From NCBI GenBank assembly GCA_046719715.1, contig JBDNCJ010000008.1, forward strand, positions 5,860 to 69,859: a DNA stretch of 64,000 nt, in the 5' to 3' direction. Position numbers and translations under genes: made by a program. Position 1 is the first letter of the stretch, and the number at the start of each line of letters is the position of its first letter. This DNA is from JANWWM01 sp046719715 (GTDB taxonomy: Bacteria > Bacteroidota > Chlorobiia > Chlorobiales > Thermochlorobacteraceae). The notes under the pieces were generated by a model, which did not search any database, had not been told where the DNA came from, and worked only from the letters and a program-made list of their open reading frames with translations. Positions 61,257 through 64,000 of the stretch are shown here, one piece after another.

Positions 61257-62365
61257 GCGTGTGCTTCTTTTTTTTGACTTGCGAGTCGTATTGCGATTTC
61301 AGCGATTTCTTTGGTTGCGTTTGGCTTGCCAAGTTTTCTTGCCATTTCCTTCATGGTGTTTCGCTTTGCATCGTCCTCGATGAGCGAGAGTATTTGTTTG
61401 TAAGCCACTTCACTGCCGATTTCATCATTTGGAATGAGCACCGCAACGCCTTTGTCTGACAACGCTTTGGCGTTGAAGTATTGATGATTATCTGCCGCGA
61501 AAGGATACGGCACAAGTATGGCTGCCATGCCGATGTTCAAGAGTTCGGCAATGGTCGATGCGCCTGCTCTACACAGCACCAAATCCGCCGCCGAGTAGGC
61601 TAAATCCATTCGGTCGATGAAGTCGCTGAACCACAGATTTTCTCGCGGCTGAATGCGCGAGGCGAGCGCGTCGAAATCGGTTTTGCCGATTTGCCAAATG
61701 AGATTAACGCGCCCGAGCAGGTCATGGAGACGTTGTTCAATCGCCGTATTGAGACTCCGTGCGCCCAAACTTCCACCAAAGACGAGAAGCGTTTTTCGCA
61801 CTGGGTCGACTTTGAAAAAGCGTCGTGCTTCTTCGGGCGTGGTCAATTCAAATCGTCGCGTCGGATTGCCTGTAACCACGCACGGAGCACGCTTGGAGAA
61901 GTATCGTCGCGACGCTTCAAACGAGAGACAAATTTTGTCGGCGCGTCCCGCCAAAATTCGCGTCGCCCAACCCGGCTTTGAGTTTTGCTCTTGAATCAGC
62001 GTCGGAATACCGAAGTCTTGCGCCGCCCACACGACAGGAAAACTCACAAATCCGCCCGTTCCAATCACAAGGTCGGGCTCTTCTTGATCGAGCAGTGCGT
62101 TTGCTTCATTGATGCTCTGCATTAGGCGAAATGGAAATTTCAAATTTTCAAAGAGCGATTGAATCGAGATGCCTCGCCTTAGAGCGACGGCTGGAATTAA
62201 ATGAAGCGTAAAATTTCGCTTTGGAACTTCGCTCGCTTCAATGCCGCGCTCGGTGCCGGCGAAGGCAATTTTCGCATCTGGTTTTTGCCTTAAAATTTCT
62301 TCGGCGATGGCGATGGCTGGAAACAAGTGCCCACCTGTGCCGCCGCCTGTAAGCAAAACTTTCAC
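61253..62365 (-). CDS. murG: Lipid II synthase MurG (GlcNAc transferase)
   Basis: Transfers GlcNAc from UDP-GlcNAc to lipid I at the inner membrane. LLTGGGTGGHLFPAIAIAEE marks the N-terminal domain, LVFGGSLGARSLN the linker and GASTIAELL the donor site. The frame opens at 62419, overlapping ftsW. The GTG at 62365 gives the family-like start VKVLLTGGG and avoids the overlap, so it is preferred. This gives ~370 residues, near the usual ~360. Confidence 0.93.
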   Translation of the reverse strand: MKVLLTGGGTGGHLFPAIAIAEEILRQKPDAKIAFAGTERGIEASEVPKRNFTLHLIPAVALRRGISIQSLFENLKFPFRLMQSINEANALLDQEEPDLVIGTGGFVSFPVVWAAQDFGIPTLIQEQNSKPGWATRILAGRADKICLSFEASRRYFSKRAPCVVTGNPTRRFELTTPEEARRFFKVDPVRKTLLVFGGSLGARSLNTAIEQRLHDLLGRVNLIWQIGKTDFDALASRIQPRENLWFSDFIDRMDLAYSAADLVLCRAGASTIAELLNIGMAAILVPYPFAADNHQYFNAKALSDKGVAVLIPNDEIGSEVAYKQILSLIEDDAKRNTMKEMARKLGKPNATKEIAEIAIRLASQKKEAHA

Positions 62366-62387
62366 TTCAACAATTGGTTGCTTGTTA

Positions 62388-63662
62388 TCACAATGCGACG
62401 GTGTGCGCCACTTCCTCACTTTTCACTTCTGTGGCTTTTTTCTTTTCCTGTCGCTTTTTTTCTCTCGAAATACTGATGAGCAATCCAACCCCAAACGCAT
62501 TGAAGAGTGCCGCACTTCCACCGTAACTGACGAAGGGCATCGGCAATCCGGTTGTCGGAACGAGGTGGCAAGCAACCGCCGCATTGACTAAGGCATAAAC
62601 GCCAATGGCAACCGTAACACCGTAAGCGAGATATTTGCCATAGTCGTCTATCGCATTTCGAGCAATCATCACACCGCAAATAATCACGCCAACGAACAGC
62701 AGAATGATAAGCGTTGCCCCAATGAACCCGTATTCTTCACCCAAGACAGCGAAAATGAAATCGTTGTATGAGGCGGGCAGAAAGAGTTCGCGCTGTTTGC
62801 TTGCGCCCGGACCGAGTCCGAACACGCCGCCGTTGCCAAGTCCAATCAAGGCTTGTTCAATTTGATAACTTGCTTTATCCGAACCTTCGCCAACGAAGGT
62901 GAGCAGCCGCGCCACGCGATACGGTGCGGCAATCGCAAACGCCGCCGCCACAGGCACAAACGCTAACGCCGTGAACGCAAGATGCTTGATATCAACGCCG
63001 CCCAGAAAGAGCATCACGAAACAAATGCTCGCAATTACCACCGCCGTGCTGAAATTCGGCTCGAGCGCGACAAGACCGACAATTCCCAAAATCACTGTTA
63101 TCATCGGATAGTAAGTGCGATATAAATCTTTGATGTATGCTTTCTTTTCGGTAATCATCGTCGCTAAATGCATGATGAGTGCGTACTTTGCTAAGTCTGA
63201 CGCTTGAAACTTGAATCGTCCGTAGCCAATCCATCGCGCCGCACCTTCAATGGCACCAGCGGCTTTCATCACCAAAAGCATCGCCAGTAGTGCCGCGCTT
63301 ACTACTAAAATCGCCTTGCTAAATTTTTTGAACAGTTTGTAATCAATCGCCCCGACAGTGAAAATGATGCCCAGCCCTAACACGACAAAAGCAAGTTGAC
63401 GCCAAAGGAAGTACTCTTCGTTGTGAAATTTTTTCGCGCCCCAACCTGCACCGCTACTATACACCACCAGCACCCCAACGCACATGAGCAAAACAACCAA
63501 GAGCAAAAGCAGTTTTCCTGCGAGACTTTCAAAAGTTTTTTTCGGAATGATGTCGCCTTCGGCAAGTTTTCCGAGAACGCCTGTTTCATCAATGCCGCCC
63601 GCATTCCCTTGATTTTGAAAGGGTTTCGGCTCTGTATGGTCAATGATGAATCCGCTGTTCAT
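62388..63662 (-). CDS. ftsW: Lipid II polymerase FtsW (SEDS family)
   Basis: A polytopic septal peptidoglycan glycosyltransferase acting with PBP3. About ten membrane helices follow a ~45-residue cytoplasmic N-terminus. SEDS motifs are visible: RWIGYGRFKFQASDLAKYA, GLGNGGVFGLGPGASKQ and the C-terminal PTTGLPMPFVSYGGSA. A basic C-terminal tail is present. The gene lies between murG and murD, so FtsW rather than RodA is likely. Confidence 0.95.
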   Translation of the reverse strand: MNSGFIIDHTEPKPFQNQGNAGGIDETGVLGKLAEGDIIPKKTFESLAGKLLLLLVVLLMCVGVLVVYSSGAGWGAKKFHNEEYFLWRQLAFVVLGLGIIFTVGAIDYKLFKKFSKAILVVSAALLAMLLVMKAAGAIEGAARWIGYGRFKFQASDLAKYALIMHLATMITEKKAYIKDLYRTYYPMITVILGIVGLVALEPNFSTAVVIASICFVMLFLGGVDIKHLAFTALAFVPVAAAFAIAAPYRVARLLTFVGEGSDKASYQIEQALIGLGNGGVFGLGPGASKQRELFLPASYNDFIFAVLGEEYGFIGATLIILLFVGVIICGVMIARNAIDDYGKYLAYGVTVAIGVYALVNAAVACHLVPTTGLPMPFVSYGGSAALFNAFGVGLLISISREKKRQEKKKATEVKSEEVAHTVAL

Positions 63663-63722
63663 GGCTTTCGTTGTTTAATTTTATTTGCCTTTTGCATGCC
63701 TTACAATCGTGTTTGAAAATTA

Positions 63723-63759
63723 TCCCGACGCGGCGGGTTTGCGCCACACCGCATCGGGA
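63723..63759 (-). terminator. Hairpin between murD and ftsW (possible attenuator)
   Basis: TCCCGA-C-GCGG (63723-63733) pairs with CCGC-A-TCGGGA (63749-63759). On the minus strand it is followed by TAATTTTC, a weak T-tract. It lies ~60 bases before ftsW and may terminate or attenuate murD transcripts. Confidence 0.45.
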
Positions 63760-63811
63760 AGCATCACAATTTGAAGACATAGCAAAGAACAAAAAGAAAG
63801 AACAGAACTTA

Positions 63812-63915
63812 TTTTCGGCTTACGCCTGAACGGTTTGTTTTCGGCTTACGCCTCAATGACTTGTTTTCGGCTTACGCCTCAATGACTTGTTTTCGGCTCA
63901 CGCCTCAATTACAAA
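63812..63915. repeat. Tandem repeat, four 26-bp units
   Basis: Copies of a 26-base unit begin at 63812, 63838, 63864 and 63890, each starting TTTTCGGCTTACGCCT (last copy TCACGCCT). The first and last copies have diverged slightly. Each unit contains the short inverted repeat GGC-TTAC-GCC. The final unit overlaps the last codons and stop of murD. No spacers of variable sequence exist, so it is not a CRISPR array. Confidence 0.9.
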
Positions 63916-64000
63916 TTTCCGACCAAGCGTTTGAAGGTTTCGCCGCGCTCTTCAAAATTGGCGAACATATCAAAGCTGGCGCACGCAGGCGAGAGCAAGA
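63909..64000 (-). CDS. murD: UDP-N-acetylmuramoylalanine-D-glutamate ligase, C-terminal end (partial)
   Basis: The window ends inside this gene. Thirty codons are visible, reading LLSPACASFDMFANFEERGE...RLVGNL and stop. LSPACASFDMF and the ERGE.F segment are the conserved C-terminal signature of MurD, which adds D-Glu to UDP-MurNAc-L-Ala. It is the first gene of the visible division cluster. Its last codons lie inside the 26-bp tandem repeat array. Confidence 0.9.
   Translation of the reverse strand, partial: LLSPACASFDMFANFEERGETFKRLVGNL

Noticed and set aside
63812..63915. CRISPR array
   Set aside because: The 26-base units are directly adjacent with no variable spacers, and no cas genes are present in the window.

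Overview
The window is chromosomal DNA from a Gram-negative member of the Bacteroidota/Chlorobiota (FCB) group. The evidence is: two secreted proteins with the C-terminal NYPNPFNP-type sorting domain of the type IX secretion system (T9SS), TonB-type outer-membrane transport, lipid A and lipopolysaccharide genes (lpxH, msbA-like, heptosyltransferase family GT9), a mitochondrial-type aconitase, and a fused alpha-beta E1 dehydrogenase. A Chloroherpeton/Ignavibacteria-like bacterium fits best, but no 16S rRNA or photosynthesis gene is present to settle this. Coding density is high, genes often overlap by 4 bases (ATGA), and many starts lack a strong Shine-Dalgarno sequence.

Layout. 1-20 kb holds housekeeping genes: fmt, lpxH, an aldehyde dehydrogenase, alaS, a TPR protein, tRNA-Asn, rsgA, lipB, a Uma2-family nuclease-like gene, the fused E1 dehydrogenase, ftsK, a Lon-N-domain protein, a secreted ricin-type lectin, folB-folK, a dicarboxylate symporter, an RmlD-like reductase and a prolyl aminopeptidase-like hydrolase. 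20.98-27.5 kb is a vitamin B12 locus: a cobalamin riboswitch with a perfect P1 stem, a BtuB-like TonB receptor, a BtuG-like beta-propeller lipoprotein, a T9SS-exported second propeller, another T9SS-exported protein, and cobO. Most of these genes overlap by 1-4 bases. 27.6-32.1 kb holds a membrane J-domain protein, an outer-membrane-like protein, and the mltG / chorismate mutase / degenerate HAD-protein run. 32.4-39.1 kb has aconitase, a porin, and a two-component Na+/solute symporter whose large subunit carries a coiled-coil insert. 39.8-51 kb is an envelope polysaccharide cluster: a WecA-like transferase, a DUF2723 GT-C protein, an MsbA-like exporter, GT9, GT9, a tandem GT9-GT9 fusion, and GT4. 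51-53.2 kb has msrB, a TMEM14-like protein, a secreted protein and an orphan EutN/CcmL microcompartment vertex protein.

53.2-64 kb is a division and cell-wall cluster on the minus strand, in transcription order murD (partial), ftsW, murG, murC, a retropepsin-like protease, murB, ftsQ, ftsA, ftsZ. Three uncharacterised genes follow it almost without a gap: a TIGR04255-family protein and two partners, AT-richer than ftsZ. This three-gene module and the T9SS-equipped B12 locus are the best candidates for undescribed biology. Other points of note are a 4 x 26 bp tandem repeat over the murD stop codon, a Lys in the FtsZ glycine signature, and a HAD-fold protein lacking its catalytic Asp.
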